This document shows, in pieces, positions 17,486-29,583 of a DNA stretch of 64,000 nucleotides. Within the stretch, counting starts at the first letter, position 1, and each line of letters opens with the position of its first letter. Location of the stretch: assembly GCF_003173775.1 (NCBI RefSeq), contig NZ_CP029552.1, positions 761,001-825,000 of the forward strand. The letters are read 5' to 3'. Under the pieces are notes generated by a model. It saw only the letters and a list, made by a program, of their open reading frames with translations, searched no databases and was not told the DNA's origin. A program made the position numbers and the translations under genes. This DNA comes from Methylobacterium sp. 17Sr1-1. Its GTDB lineage: Bacteria; Pseudomonadota; Alphaproteobacteria; Rhizobiales; Beijerinckiaceae.

Positions 17486-18718
17486 TCACGGCGTCAGCGG
17501 GCACCCGCTCGCCTTGGCCGACAGGAACGCCTTGTCGCCCGGAATCGTCGCCAGCAGCTTGTAATAGTCCCACGGCGCCTTCGACTCGGCCGGCGACTTG
17601 ACCTGGAACAGGTACATGTCGTGGACCATGCGGCCGTTGGCCTGCACCGTGCCGCCGCGGCCGAAGAAGTCGTCGACCTTCAATTCGCGCATCTTGGCCG
17701 CCACGGCGTCGGTGTCGTCGGTGCCGGCGGCTTTCACCGCCTTCAGGTAGTGCAGCACCGAGGAATAGGTGCCGGCCTGGATCATGTTCGGCATCTTGCC
17801 GGTCTTGGCCATGAAGCGCTTGGCGAAGCCCCGGGCCTGGTCGTCGAGGTCCCAGTAATAGCCTTCCGTCAGCACGATGCCCTGCGCCGCCTTGAGGCCG
17901 AGGCCGTGCACCTCCGACAGCGTGAACAGCAGGGCTGCGAGGCGCTGGCCGCCCTGGACGATGCCGAACTCCGCCGCCTGCTTGATCGCGTTCGAGGTGT
18001 CGAGGCCGGCATTGGCGAGGCCGACGATCTTGGCGCCCGAGCCCTGCGCCTGGAGCAGGAACGACGAGAAATCCTGGGCGCTGAGCGGATGGCGCACCGC
18101 GCCCACCACCTTGCCGCCCTTCTGGGTCACGTATTGGGTGACGTCGGCCTGGAGCGCCGAGCCGAAGGCGTAGTCGGCGGTGAGGAAGAACCAGGTGTCG
18201 CCGCCGGTCTCGACCAGCGAGCCGCCGGTGCCGACCGCGAGTGCGTGGGTGTCGTAGGCCCAGTGGAAGCCGTACGGCGTGCACTGCTTGCCGGTCAGGT
18301 CCGACGTCGCGGCCCCATCGACGATGGTGATCTTGCGCTTCTCCTTCGACAGGCCCTGCACAGCGAGCGCCACCGAGGAGGTGGTCAGCTCCATGATGGC
18401 ATCGACCTTGTCGGTGTCGTACCACTGCCGGGCGATGTTCGAGGCGATGTCCGGCTTGTTCTGGTGGTCGGCGTCGACGATCTGCACCGGCACGTCGAGG
18501 ACCTTGCCCCCGAAATCCTCGACCGCCATCTTCGCCGCCTCGACCGAGCCGCGGCCGCCGAAATCGGCGTAGACGCCGGACTGGTCGTTGAGGATGCCGA
18601 TCTTCACCACGCCGTCGGAGGCGCCCTTCTGCGCGGTCTGCGCCTGCGCGGCGCCTGCGAGAGCGAGACCCGCGACGAGGGCGGTGGTGCGGGCGAGCGC
18701 CCGGCTCAAACGTGTCAT
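17486..18718 (-). CDS. ABC transporter substrate-binding protein, branched-chain amino acid type
   Basis: 410 residues with a clear signal peptide (about 1-26, ending AQAQ). The mature part is a type 1 periplasmic binding fold ([31 protein letters not shown] and following), as in LivK and amide/urea-binding proteins. No permease or ATPase gene is adjacent, so it must work with a transporter encoded elsewhere or act alone. The ligand is unknown. Confidence 0.85.
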   Translation of the reverse strand: MTRLSRALARTTALVAGLALAGAAQAQTAQKGASDGVVKIGILNDQSGVYADFGGRGSVEAAKMAVEDFGGKVLDVPVQIVDADHQNKPDIASNIARQWYDTDKVDAIMELTTSSVALAVQGLSKEKRKITIVDGAATSDLTGKQCTPYGFHWAYDTHALAVGTGGSLVETGGDTWFFLTADYAFGSALQADVTQYVTQKGGKVVGAVRHPLSAQDFSSFLLQAQGSGAKIVGLANAGLDTSNAIKQAAEFGIVQGGQRLAALLFTLSEVHGLGLKAAQGIVLTEGYYWDLDDQARGFAKRFMAKTGKMPNMIQAGTYSSVLHYLKAVKAAGTDDTDAVAAKMRELKVDDFFGRGGTVQANGRMVHDMYLFQVKSPAESKAPWDYYKLLATIPGDKAFLSAKASGCPLTP

Positions 18719-18957
18719 GTCGTCCTCCCCGGCCGCCTCGTTGCCCGTGCGGCCGTTCTGTTGTCGTCGGAACGGCAGCTAGAGCGGTGCCGGGACGGGA
18801 ATCAAGCGGCGGATCCGCCCTCCGCCCCCCGTCTTTCGCAGCACGGCCACGGTTGTGCTCCCGCGCCCGCTGCCTTTTGGGTGCACGGCTCCCTATATGG
18901 GCCTATAAGGCGCCCGCGGCGCGCGCCACTACCGTTACGATCGATCGCAGGTTCACG

Positions 18958-21828
<2,871 letters not shown>

Positions 21829-21904
21829 TCTCTTCTCGGGAGAACGCGCAGTGCCAGCCGCGATAACCTTCGCCGCTGCACGGGACTGTCAGGGGAGATG
21901 ACGT

Positions 21905-21931
21905 GGAGCCGGCCTGTCGCCGGCTCCTTTT
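21905..21931 (+). terminator. Intrinsic terminator of secA
   Basis: GGAGCCGGC (21905-21913), loop CTGTC, GCCGGCTCC (21919-21927), followed by TTTT. It is a textbook rho-independent terminator 76 bp after the secA stop. Confidence 0.88.
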
Positions 21932-22049
21932 GCGCGAGAGCATGCCTCCACAGATTGCCGAGCAAGCGGCGGATGTCAGGGGCGCCTGTCATCATGGTCG
22001 CGACATCTCCGGAAGCGGCGTCCCCTCTCCCGACCCCCTCCGGGGGCCA

Positions 22050-22160
22050 CCCTCCCCCGCAGAGGGGGGAGGGGTAAACTCGCGCTATTTCGTTTCCCCG
22101 GACAGCCCTGCGCGAAGCGGGGAGGAGAAACCCGGGCCACTCATTGCCCCGGACAGCCCT
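22050..22160. repeat. Cluster of GC-rich dispersed intergenic repeats
   Basis: A hairpin with arms CCCTCCCCC (22050-22058) and GGGGGAGGG (22065-22073) is followed by TTTCCCCGGACAGCCC (22093-22108) and a variant CCCCGGACAGCCCT (about 22147-22160). The 16-bp core recurs exactly in reverse at 655-670. Confidence 0.6.
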
Positions 22161-22276
22161 CCCGCTCGCGGGGAGCGGCGATGCGCGTCCTCGTCGGAGC
22201 AATCCGCAAGCCAGCCCAGGGGTGACACGACCGCCCCGCTCCGGCAGGGTCACCCTCCCGCCCGCGAAGGACGCCG

Positions 22277-22636
22277 ATGAGCCGCCGCCCCGATCCCGTG
22301 CCCCGCCGCGCGCTCCCAACCCGCCGCGAGGCGGTGGAGGCGGCGCTCTCCCGTCTGGCGCCGCGTGTGCCGGAATTCGAGGCGGAGGCGATCGTCGACC
22401 GGGCGCTGGCGAGCCCGGGCCTGCGCGGCGCCGCCCCGGAGACCGCGGCCTGGCTCGGCATGGTCGCTTACGCCCGCCACGTCTTCACCGAGTACGATTC
22501 CCTCCTGGAGGAGGGCTACGACCAGGACAGCGCCCGCCACTTCATCCTCGACGACCTCAACGCGGTGCTCGCCGAGTGGGGGGTGCGGCGGCGCATCGGC
22601 GGGGATGAGGAGACCTCCGAGGGCGAGCCGGCGTGA
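22277..22636 (+). CDS. DUF2293-like hypothetical protein
   Basis: 119 residues with AAGGA before the ATG. The second half (VAYARHVFTEYDSLLEEGYDQDSARHFILDDLNAVLAEWG) matches the pattern I associate with DUF2293: Arg-His, Thr/Tyr-Asp-x-Leu-Leu, Ala-Arg and a terminal Trp-Gly. No catalytic function is known for that family. The short charged protein, without membrane segments, is probably cytoplasmic. It ends 45 bp before priA and an inverted repeat covers its stop codon. Confidence 0.6.
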   Translation: MSRRPDPVPRRALPTRREAVEAALSRLAPRVPEFEAEAIVDRALASPGLRGAAPETAAWLGMVAYARHVFTEYDSLLEEGYDQDSARHFILDDLNAVLAEWGVRRRIGGDEETSEGEPA

Positions 22637-22658
22637 CCGTTCCTATATGAACGGTCAC
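22633..22658. promoter_or_regulatory. Inverted repeat over the DUF2293 stop codon, upstream of priA
   Basis: GTGACCGTTC (22633-22642) and GAACGGTCAC (22649-22658) are perfect 10-bp arms around CTATAT. It contains the stop codon at 22634-22636 and ends 23 bp before the priA ATG. It could be an operator for priA or a weak terminator; the AT-rich centre fits a protein-binding dyad. Confidence 0.5.
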
Positions 22659-22681
22659 ATGCCCCCCGACTGCAAAGCCCG

Positions 22682-24868
22682 ATGACCGCCCCGATCGCCG
22701 ACGTCCTGATCCCGCTCGCCCTCGACCAGGCCTACAGCTACGCCGTGCCGCCCGAGCTCACCCTCGCGGAGGGCGACGTGGTGCAGGTGCCGCTCGGGCC
22801 GCGGGAGACCGTGGGGGTGGTGTGGTCCCTGCGCGACGGCGCCGGCTCGAACCTGCGGCGCGTCACCGGCCGGATCGGCGTCGAGGCTTTGAGCCCGGCG
22901 CTCCGCCGCCTCGTCGAGTGGATCGCCCGCTACACCCTGGCGCCGAAGGGCTCGGCCCTCGCCATGGCCTTGCGCTTGCCGGAGGAGAGCCGCACCGAGA
23001 CCGCGAAGGTCGGCGTGCGGGCGACCGGGATGCCGCCGAGCCGGATGACCCCGGCCCGGGCCAAGGTGGTGGCGGTGGCGGCCGACGGCGTGGTGCGGGG
23101 CAAGCGGGCGCTCAGCCTCGAGGCCGGGGTCAGCGCAGGCGTGGTCGACGGGCTCATCGACGACGGCGTGCTGGAGACCGTGGCGCTGGCACCCGAGCGC
23201 GTCGCCGAGCCGCCCGATCCCGACCACCCGCACGACGCCCTCTCCGGGCCCCAGGCCGAGGCGGCCCGCGCGCTGATCGCCACGCTGACCGCGCCGCCGC
23301 CCGGCGGAGGCGACGCGGGGGAGGGCGGCGTGACGCTCCTCGAAGGCGTGACCGGATCGGGCAAGACGGAGGTCTATTTCGAGGTCGTGGCCGAGGCCCT
23401 GCGCCGGGGCGTGCAATCCCTGGTGCTGATGCCGGAGATCGCGCTCACCGCCCAATTCCTCGACCGCTTCGCCAAGCGCTTTGGTGTCCGGCCCGCCGCC
23501 TGGCATTCCGGGATCGGCGGGCGGCGGCGCGAGCGGATCCGGGCCGGGGTGGCGTCGGGCGAGGTGCAGGTGGTGGTGGGCGCCCGCTCGGCCCTGTTCC
23601 TGCCGTTCCGAAAGCTCGGCCTGATCGTCGTCGACGAGGAGCACGAGGGCGCCTACAAGCAGGATGACGGCGTCTGCTACCACGCCCGCGACATGGCGGT
23701 GGTGCGCGGTAAGCTCGAGAACGCCGCCGTGGTGCTGGCCTCGGCCACGCCCGCGATCGAGACCCGGGTCAATGCCGAGCGCGGCCGCTACCGCCGGGTG
23801 GTGATGCCCGAGCGCTTCGGCGGACGGCGCCTGCCGGAGATCCGCGCCATCGACATGCGGGGCGAGAAGGTGCCGCGCGGGCGATACCTGTCGCCGAGCC
23901 TGGTCTCGGCCATCGCCGAGACCAATGCCCGGGACGAGCAGGCGCTCCTGTTCCTCAACCGCCGCGGCTACGCGCCCCTCACCCTGTGCCGGGCCTGCGG
24001 CCACCGCTACCAATGCCCGAACTGCTCGACCTGGCTCGTCGAGCACCGCTTCCGCCGGGCGCTGGTCTGCCACCATTGCGGCCATGCCGAGCGGCGGCCC
24101 GAGGCCTGCACCGAGTGCGGCACCTTCGACAACCTCACTGCCTGCGGGCCGGGTGTCGAGCGCATCGCCGAGGAGGTCTCCGCCACCTTCCCGGACAAGC
24201 GCGTGATCGTGCTGTCGAGCGACTTTCCCGGCGGGGCCGAGCGGCTGCGGGCCGAGCTCCAGACCGTGGCCGAGGGCGGCTGCGACATCGTCGTCGGCAC
24301 CCAGCTCGTCGCCAAGGGGCACAACTTCCCGCACCTGACGCTGGTCGGCGTGCTCGACGCCGATATCGGTCTGACCTCCGGCGATCCCCGCGCCGCCGAG
24401 CGCACCTTCCAGCTACTCCAGCAGGTCACGGGCCGGGCCGGCCGCGGCGAGAAGCCGGGTCGGGCCCTGGTCCAGACCTACCAGCCCGAGCACCCGGTGA
24501 TCTCGGCCCTCATCTCGGGCGATGCCGAGCGCTTCTACGCCGAGGAGACGGCGGCGCGCGAGGTCGCCGGCCTGCCGCCCTTCGGGCGCCTCGCGGCGCT
24601 CGTCATCTCCTGCACCGATCGCGAGGCCGCCGAAGCCCATGGCCGGGCGCTCGCCCGCGTCGCCGAGCCGCCGCCCGGCGTGATGGTGCTCGGCCCCGCC
24701 GAGGCGCCGCTGGCCCTGGTGCGCGGCCGCTACCGCTTCCGCCTCCTGGTCAAGACCGAGCGCGAGATCGACCTCCAGGGTTACCTGCGCGACTGGCTCG
24801 CCCGGGGGCCGAAAGTGCGGGGCAATCTCAGGGTCGGAATCGACGTCGATCCGCAGAGCTTCCTCTGA
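22682..24868 (+). CDS. priA: Primosomal protein N-prime (replication restart helicase PriA)
   Basis: 728 residues. The N-terminal 3-prime-DNA-binding domain comes first. The helicase core has Walker A GVTGSGKTEVYFEV, a DEEHEGAYKQ box II and, later, [12 protein letters not shown] restart motifs (GRAGRGEKPGRALVQTYQPEHP). Between the lobes is the zinc domain with paired cysteines (LCRACGHRYQCPNCS ... VCHHCGHAERRPEACTECG). It restarts collapsed replication forks. It is convergent with thiL. Confidence 0.95.
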   Translation: MTAPIADVLIPLALDQAYSYAVPPELTLAEGDVVQVPLGPRETVGVVWSLRDGAGSNLRRVTGRIGVEALSPALRRLVEWIARYTLAPKGSALAMALRLPEESRTETAKVGVRATGMPPSRMTPARAKVVAVAADGVVRGKRALSLEAGVSAGVVDGLIDDGVLETVALAPERVAEPPDPDHPHDALSGPQAEAARALIATLTAPPPGGGDAGEGGVTLLEGVTGSGKTEVYFEVVAEALRRGVQSLVLMPEIALTAQFLDRFAKRFGVRPAAWHSGIGGRRRERIRAGVASGEVQVVVGARSALFLPFRKLGLIVVDEEHEGAYKQDDGVCYHARDMAVVRGKLENAAVVLASATPAIETRVNAERGRYRRVVMPERFGGRRLPEIRAIDMRGEKVPRGRYLSPSLVSAIAETNARDEQALLFLNRRGYAPLTLCRACGHRYQCPNCSTWLVEHRFRRALVCHHCGHAERRPEACTECGTFDNLTACGPGVERIAEEVSATFPDKRVIVLSSDFPGGAERLRAELQTVAEGGCDIVVGTQLVAKGHNFPHLTLVGVLDADIGLTSGDPRAAERTFQLLQQVTGRAGRGEKPGRALVQTYQPEHPVISALISGDAERFYAEETAAREVAGLPPFGRLAALVISCTDREAAEAHGRALARVAEPPPGVMVLGPAEAPLALVRGRYRFRLLVKTEREIDLQGYLRDWLARGPKVRGNLRVGIDVDPQSFL

Positions 24869-24900
24869 GGCGAGCGGCGTCGGCGGTCCCGGTCCCCTCG

Positions 24901-25905
24901 CTAGAAATGGCTGAACGAGCCGGCGCGGAAGCCGCGCGCCGCGCCCTCGGCTCCGCGGAAGACCGGCGGGGCGCTGCCCTCCGTCACCGTGCCGATCGCG
25001 GTGAGCGGCACGCCGGCCCGCGCAGCCGCCTCCTGCAGGGCCGGGACCTGCGCCGGATCGGCGGCGCAGAGGATCTCGTAATCGTCGCCCCCGGTGAGCG
25101 CGATGTCGAGGAGGTCGGGCTTCACCGCCAGCGCCGCCCGGGCCGCGTCGGAGAGCGGCACCGCGTCGATCGCGATCTCGGCGCTCAGGTCGGCCGACCG
25201 CATCATCTTGGCGATGTCGCCGACGAGCCCGTCCGACACGTCCATCGCCGCGCGGGCATGGGCCCGCAAGGCCGGCGCGAGGGCGAGGCGGGCCTGCGGA
25301 TGCAGGTAGCGGTCGACGAGGGCGGTGCGGGCCGGGAAGGACAGGGACTCGCCCCAGGACGCGGCGGGCTTCTGCCGGAGCCGGAGGCCGAGCGCCGCGT
25401 CGCCGATGCTGCCCGAGACGAGGAGCCGGTCGCCGACCCTCGCCGCGCTTCGCCGCACCATGGTGCCGGAGGGAACCTCGCCGAGGGCGGTGATGCCCAG
25501 CAGCGTGGGGCCGGCCGCCCGCACGGTGTCGCCGCCCAGAAGCGGGCAGCTCGCCAGGGCCGCGGCCTCGCTCAGGCCGGTGCAGAACTCGGCGAGCCAG
25601 GATTCGTCCCACTCGTCCGACAGGGCGAGCGTCAGCAGGAAGCCCCGCGGCTCCGCCCCCTTGGCGGCGAGATCGGACAGGTTCACGCCGAGCGCCTTGC
25701 AGGCGATCGAGGCCGGCGGGTCGTCGGGGAAGTAGTGCACGCCGGCCACCACCGCGTCGGTGGTGAGCACGAGGTCGTGGCCCGGGCTCGGCGTCAGCAG
25801 GGCGGCGTCGTCGCGCAAGCCCAGCCCGCCGGCGCCGGCGAGCGGCGCGAAGTAGCGGGCGATCAGCTCGTCTTCCGTGGGGCGGGGCAGATCGGGGCGT
25901 GCCAT
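24901..25905 (-). CDS. thiL: Thiamine-monophosphate kinase
   Basis: 334 residues, an AIR-synthase/ThiL fold. Family motifs visible are LRDDAALL, VLTTDAVVAGVHYFPDD, ALGVNLSDLAAKGAEPRGFLLTLAL and DVSDGLVGD. It phosphorylates thiamine monophosphate to the active diphosphate with ATP. The ribH-nusB-thiL order is conserved in alphaproteobacteria, although here 190 bp separate nusB and thiL. Confidence 0.93.
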   Translation of the reverse strand: MARPDLPRPTEDELIARYFAPLAGAGGLGLRDDAALLTPSPGHDLVLTTDAVVAGVHYFPDDPPASIACKALGVNLSDLAAKGAEPRGFLLTLALSDEWDESWLAEFCTGLSEAAALASCPLLGGDTVRAAGPTLLGITALGEVPSGTMVRRSAARVGDRLLVSGSIGDAALGLRLRQKPAASWGESLSFPARTALVDRYLHPQARLALAPALRAHARAAMDVSDGLVGDIAKMMRSADLSAEIAIDAVPLSDAARAALAVKPDLLDIALTGGDDYEILCAADPAQVPALQEAAARAGVPLTAIGTVTEGSAPPVFRGAEGAARGFRAGSFSHF

Positions 25906-26095
25906 CGCGGGGGCGGTCTCGCGGCGAGGGACGGGGTGGCGGGCGACGCCGTTCCCGGCCCGAACCTCAGCCGACAGCTAGACCCGTGGCCGGGGCGTCG
26001 CAATGATCGAATGACGACAGACGAGGATTTTCCGTGCGCTCGCACCATCCTGCCTAATCCGAAGGATCAGGCCGAAGATCCGGGATGGTCCCGCC

Positions 26096-26566
26096 TCACC
26101 CGGCCCGCGAGCCCTTGTTGAAATCGTCCGGGCGCACCGCGCGGCCGACCTTGTCGAGCACCGCGTTGACGAGGCCCGGCTCCTCGCCCTCGTAGAAGCT
26201 GTGGGCGACGTCGACGTATTCGGAGATCGCGACCTTCACCGGCACGTCGCGGCGGAACATCACCTCGTAGGCGCCGGCCCGCAGGATCGCGCGGACCACC
26301 GCTTCGAGCCGGCGCAGGGGCCAACCGGCGGCGAGCGCCGCGTCGAGGCGCTGGTCGATCGCCCGCTGCTCCTCGACGGTGCCGCGCAGGAGGTCGCGGA
26401 AGAACGCGGTCTCGGCCGGCGGGTGCTCGACCTCGTCGATCACCTGGCCGATCCAGAACGCCTCGAACTCGGCGAGGGCGTCGATCACGCCCTTGCCGGA
26501 GATCTCCATCTCGTAGAGGGCCTGGACCACCGCGAGGCGGGCGCCGCTGCGCTCGGCGGGCTTCAT
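26096..26566 (-). CDS. nusB: Transcription antitermination factor NusB
   Basis: 156 residues, an all-helical NusB domain (SGARLAVVQALYEMEISG at the start, RLEAVVRAILRAGAYEVMFRRDVPVKVAISEYVDVAHSF later, in order). It binds the boxA of rRNA operons with NusE. Its ATG begins one base after the ribH stop, indicating translational coupling. Confidence 0.93.
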   Translation of the reverse strand: MKPAERSGARLAVVQALYEMEISGKGVIDALAEFEAFWIGQVIDEVEHPPAETAFFRDLLRGTVEEQRAIDQRLDAALAAGWPLRRLEAVVRAILRAGAYEVMFRRDVPVKVAISEYVDVAHSFYEGEEPGLVNAVLDKVGRAVRPDDFNKGSRAG

Positions 26567-26567
26567 C

Positions 26568-27107
26568 TCACTCGGTCTCCGTGCGGCGGGGGGTGAAGCC
26601 GATGGTGCGGTCCTGGCGGCCCGCGTCTTGCGCCCGGCGCAGGGCCAGCACCGCGAGCGCCGCTTCCGCCGCGCCGCCGCCCTTGTTCATCTCCGCGACC
26701 CGGGCGCGGGCCTGGGCCTGGGCCTCGGTCTCGACCGTCAGGATGCCGTTGCCGAGCGGCAGGCGGAGCATGACGGAGAGGTCCATCAGGGCCCGGGCGC
26801 TCTCGCCGGCGACGATGTCGTAGTGGCCGGTCTCGCCGCGGATCACGCAGCCGAGCGCCACCACGGCGTCGTAGGGCTTGTGGGCGCGGGCGGCGGCCTC
26901 GAGCAGGATCGCCACGGTCTGCGGGATCTCCAGCGCGCCCGGCACGGTGACGACCACCGCCTCGGCGCCGGACGCCGCGATCGCGGCCGTCGCGCCGGCG
27001 AGGAGCTCGTCGGCGATGTCCTCGTAGTAGCGGGCCTCGACGACGAGCACCCGGGCTCCGGTGAGCTGGGGGCGGTCGGCTCCGCTGTCGCGGCGTGGCG
27101 TGACCAT
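26568..27107 (-). CDS. ribH: 6,7-dimethyl-8-ribityllumazine synthase
   Basis: 179 residues from the ATG at 27107, with AGAAG about seven bases upstream; an in-frame ATG at 27122 is the alternative. Family motifs are [40 protein letters not shown] and the C-terminal [13 protein letters not shown]. It makes the penultimate riboflavin intermediate. It is the first gene of ribH-nusB. Confidence 0.93.
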   Translation of the reverse strand: MVTPRRDSGADRPQLTGARVLVVEARYYEDIADELLAGATAAIAASGAEAVVVTVPGALEIPQTVAILLEAAARAHKPYDAVVALGCVIRGETGHYDIVAGESARALMDLSVMLRLPLGNGILTVETEAQAQARARVAEMNKGGGAAEAALAVLALRRAQDAGRQDRTIGFTPRRTETE

Positions 27108-27356
27108 GGCGAACTTCTGCATCTCGAACGGGCACCGGCTCCCGCGCGGCCGCGACGCGGCCTCGCTGCGGTGCATCACCGGTGGGGGAGGGGAGCACTA
27201 GACCAGAAGAGGCCGGTCCCACAAGTCCGCGGGCCTCCGCGGATCGTCACTCCTTGCCAACCGGGAACAATCCGGTCATCCCGGGCGCCAGAGCCGGGCC
27301 ATCGCAACCCGGCCGCACCGGATCCTTGAACAACGACCGGCCGGGAGGACAAATCC

Positions 27357-28661
27357 GTGACGACCGATATCGAAGCCCGCACGATCAAGCGCGTCAGCTG
27401 GCGCCTGATCCCGTTCCTGATCGTCTGCTACTTCATCGCCTATCTCGACCGCGTCAATGTCGGGTTCGCCTCGCTGACGATGAACCGGGATCTCGGCATC
27501 TCGGCCACCGCCTACGGCCTCGGTGCCGGTTTGTTCTTCATCACCTACTTCATCTTCGAGGTGCCGTCGAACCTGGCCCTGGAAAAGTTCGGCGCGCGGC
27601 GCTGGATCGCCCGCATCATGCTGAGCTGGGGCGTGATCTCCGGCGGCATGGCCTTCATCGGCGGCGAGACCAGCTTCTACATCATGCGCCTGCTCCTCGG
27701 CGCGGCCGAGGCCGGCTTCTTCCCGGGCATCATCTTCTACCTGACCTTGTGGTTCCCGGCGGCCTACCGCGCCCGCATCGTCTCGCTGTTCATGGTGGCG
27801 ATCCCGCTCTCGAGCGTCATCGGCTCGCCGATCTCGGGCCTGCTGCTCGAGCTCGACGGCGCGCTCGGCTTCAAGGGCTGGCAGTGGCTCTACGTGATCG
27901 AGGCGCTGCCGGCGATCGTGCTCTCGGTGATGACCTACTTCTACCTCACCGACCGTCCGGCCGACGCGAAGTGGCTCGCCCCCGACGAGCGCGCCTGGCT
28001 CGAGCGGACGCTCGCCGCGGAGGCCGCCCGCAACCCGCGCCAGGGGCACGTGCCGCTCACCCAGGAGATCCTCAACCCGCGGGTGCTCGCCATCGCGGTG
28101 GTGTATTTCGGCGCGGTCGCGCTGCTCTACGCCTTCGGCTTCTTCCTGCCGCAGATCTTCAAGGCCTTCGGGCTCACCAATGCCCAGACCGGCTTCGTGA
28201 TGGTCATCCCGTACGCCGTCGGGACGGTGGGCATGCTGTGGTGGGGCCGGCGCTCGGACGCCAGAGGCGAGCGGCGCTACCACCTCGCCGCGGCGCTCGC
28301 CTGCGCGTCGGTCTGCACCATCGGGGCGGCCCTCGTCGGCGATCCGATCGTCAAGGTGATCCTGTTCTCCGGCGCGGCCCTCGGCATCTTCGGGGCGCTC
28401 CCGATCACCTGGACGCTGCCGACCGAGACCCTCTCGGGCGCGGCCGCCGCCGGCGCGATCGCGGTGGTGAACTCGATCGGCAACCTGTCGGGCTTCGTCG
28501 CTCCCTACGCCGTCGGCGCGATCAAGGACTGGACCGGCAGCTTCACCGGCGGCCTCCTGCTGATCGCCTGCGCTGGCATCGTCGGCATGATCACCGTGCT
28601 GCGCCTGAGCCATAGCAGCGCAGCCGCGGGCACCGGCCGCGTCGGTGCCCCCGCCGAGTAG
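27357..28661 (+). CDS. MFS transporter, anion:cation symporter (ACS) type
   Basis: 434 residues from a GTG, with about 12 helices. The motifs RVSWRLIPFLIVCYFIAYLDRVNVGFA and LLGAAEAGFFPGIIFYLTLWFP are typical of the ACS group, which imports organic anions such as phthalate, tartrate, glucarate and hydroxyphenylacetate. No catabolic genes are adjacent, so the substrate is not predictable. It is the only gene between divergent ribH and the bc1 operon. Confidence 0.85.
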   Translation: MTTDIEARTIKRVSWRLIPFLIVCYFIAYLDRVNVGFASLTMNRDLGISATAYGLGAGLFFITYFIFEVPSNLALEKFGARRWIARIMLSWGVISGGMAFIGGETSFYIMRLLLGAAEAGFFPGIIFYLTLWFPAAYRARIVSLFMVAIPLSSVIGSPISGLLLELDGALGFKGWQWLYVIEALPAIVLSVMTYFYLTDRPADAKWLAPDERAWLERTLAAEAARNPRQGHVPLTQEILNPRVLAIAVVYFGAVALLYAFGFFLPQIFKAFGLTNAQTGFVMVIPYAVGTVGMLWWGRRSDARGERRYHLAAALACASVCTIGAALVGDPIVKVILFSGAALGIFGALPITWTLPTETLSGAAAAGAIAVVNSIGNLSGFVAPYAVGAIKDWTGSFTGGLLLIACAGIVGMITVLRLSHSSAAAGTGRVGAPAE

Positions 28662-28977
28662 GCTCTCGGCCACGCACCGGGACGGCCCGGCGGCCGGTCC
28701 CGGTGCATCGCAACACACTCCCTGGAAATCTGGAATTCCTCTGGATCGGGGCGCCTTTTCGCCCTTTATTCCGAGGCTTGACCGTGCAACAGAGCTAGCC
28801 GCGCGGCGACGCCCGGTCGCATTGCCGCCACGCGTGGGGAGGTGCTTCGGTCCGCCAGGATCGGGGACGACAAACCCCGCCGACCCTTCCCGCGGGCCTC
28901 GACGCCCTGTGAAGAAGAAGATCTGGGTGCCGCGCGAGCGGCGGCCCGCCGTCAACGATTTTCGGGAGAGCCGGAAC

Positions 28978-29541
28978 TTGGCCACCACCGTCGCCCCATC
29001 CGACGCCGCGCATCCCCACGGGACGACCCGCCGGGACTTCCTGTTCCTCGCCACCGGCGCGGGCGCCGTGGTCGGGGCCGCGGCCCTGGCCTGGCCCTTC
29101 GTCGCCTCGATGGCTCCCGATGCCGAGACGATCGCCGCCGGCGCCCCCATCGACGTCGACCTCACGCCGATCGCCGACGGTCAGATCGTCAACGTGTTCT
29201 GGCGCGGCAAGCTGATCTTCGTGCGCCACCTCACCGAGAAGGAGGTCGCCGACATGAAGGCGGTCGCCCCGGCGAGCATGATCGACCCGGCGCCGTTCCT
29301 CGGCCGCGTCAAGGACGGTCACGAGCGCTGGCTCGTGGCCTACGGCAACTGCACCCATCTCGGCTGCGTGCCGATCGCCAACGCCAACGGCCACGAGGGC
29401 TGGGGCTGCCCCTGCCACGGCTCGCAATTCGACGCGGTCGGCCGCGTGACCCGCGGCCCGGCCCCGATCAACCTGCCGATTCCGCCCTACGCCTTCCAGG
29501 GCGACACCAAGGTCCGCATCGGCGAAGGCGCCACCGCCTGA
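28978..29541 (+). CDS. petA: Ubiquinol-cytochrome c reductase Rieske iron-sulfur subunit
   Basis: 187 residues from a TTG at 28978, chosen because GGGAGAG precedes it and the protein then starts with the family N-terminus. A twin-arginine motif (TTRRDFLF, about 16-23) and one transmembrane anchor (about 22-45) precede the Rieske domain: Cys125 and His127 in CTHLGC and Cys144 and His147 in CPCHG bind the 2Fe-2S cluster, with the Cys130-Cys146 disulfide possible. It passes electrons from ubiquinol to cytochrome c1. First gene of petABC. Confidence 0.95.
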   Translation: MATTVAPSDAAHPHGTTRRDFLFLATGAGAVVGAAALAWPFVASMAPDAETIAAGAPIDVDLTPIADGQIVNVFWRGKLIFVRHLTEKEVADMKAVAPASMIDPAPFLGRVKDGHERWLVAYGNCTHLGCVPIANANGHEGWGCPCHGSQFDAVGRVTRGPAPINLPIPPYAFQGDTKVRIGEGATA

Positions 29542-29583
29542 TTCTCCGCCAATCGTGAAGCAACGCCAGACGCGGGCTGCCCC

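Larger units (their letters stand above)
21829..22276. other. Gene-free repeat-rich stretch after secA
   Basis: 448 bp. The secA terminator is at 21905-21931. It is followed by several GC-rich palindromic repeats: CCCCC/GGGGG at 22034-22046, a 9-bp stem at 22050-22073, and two copies of the tttccccggacagccc repeat (22093-22108 and about 22146-22160). The same repeat family occurs at 655-670. No gene is seen. Confidence 0.6.
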
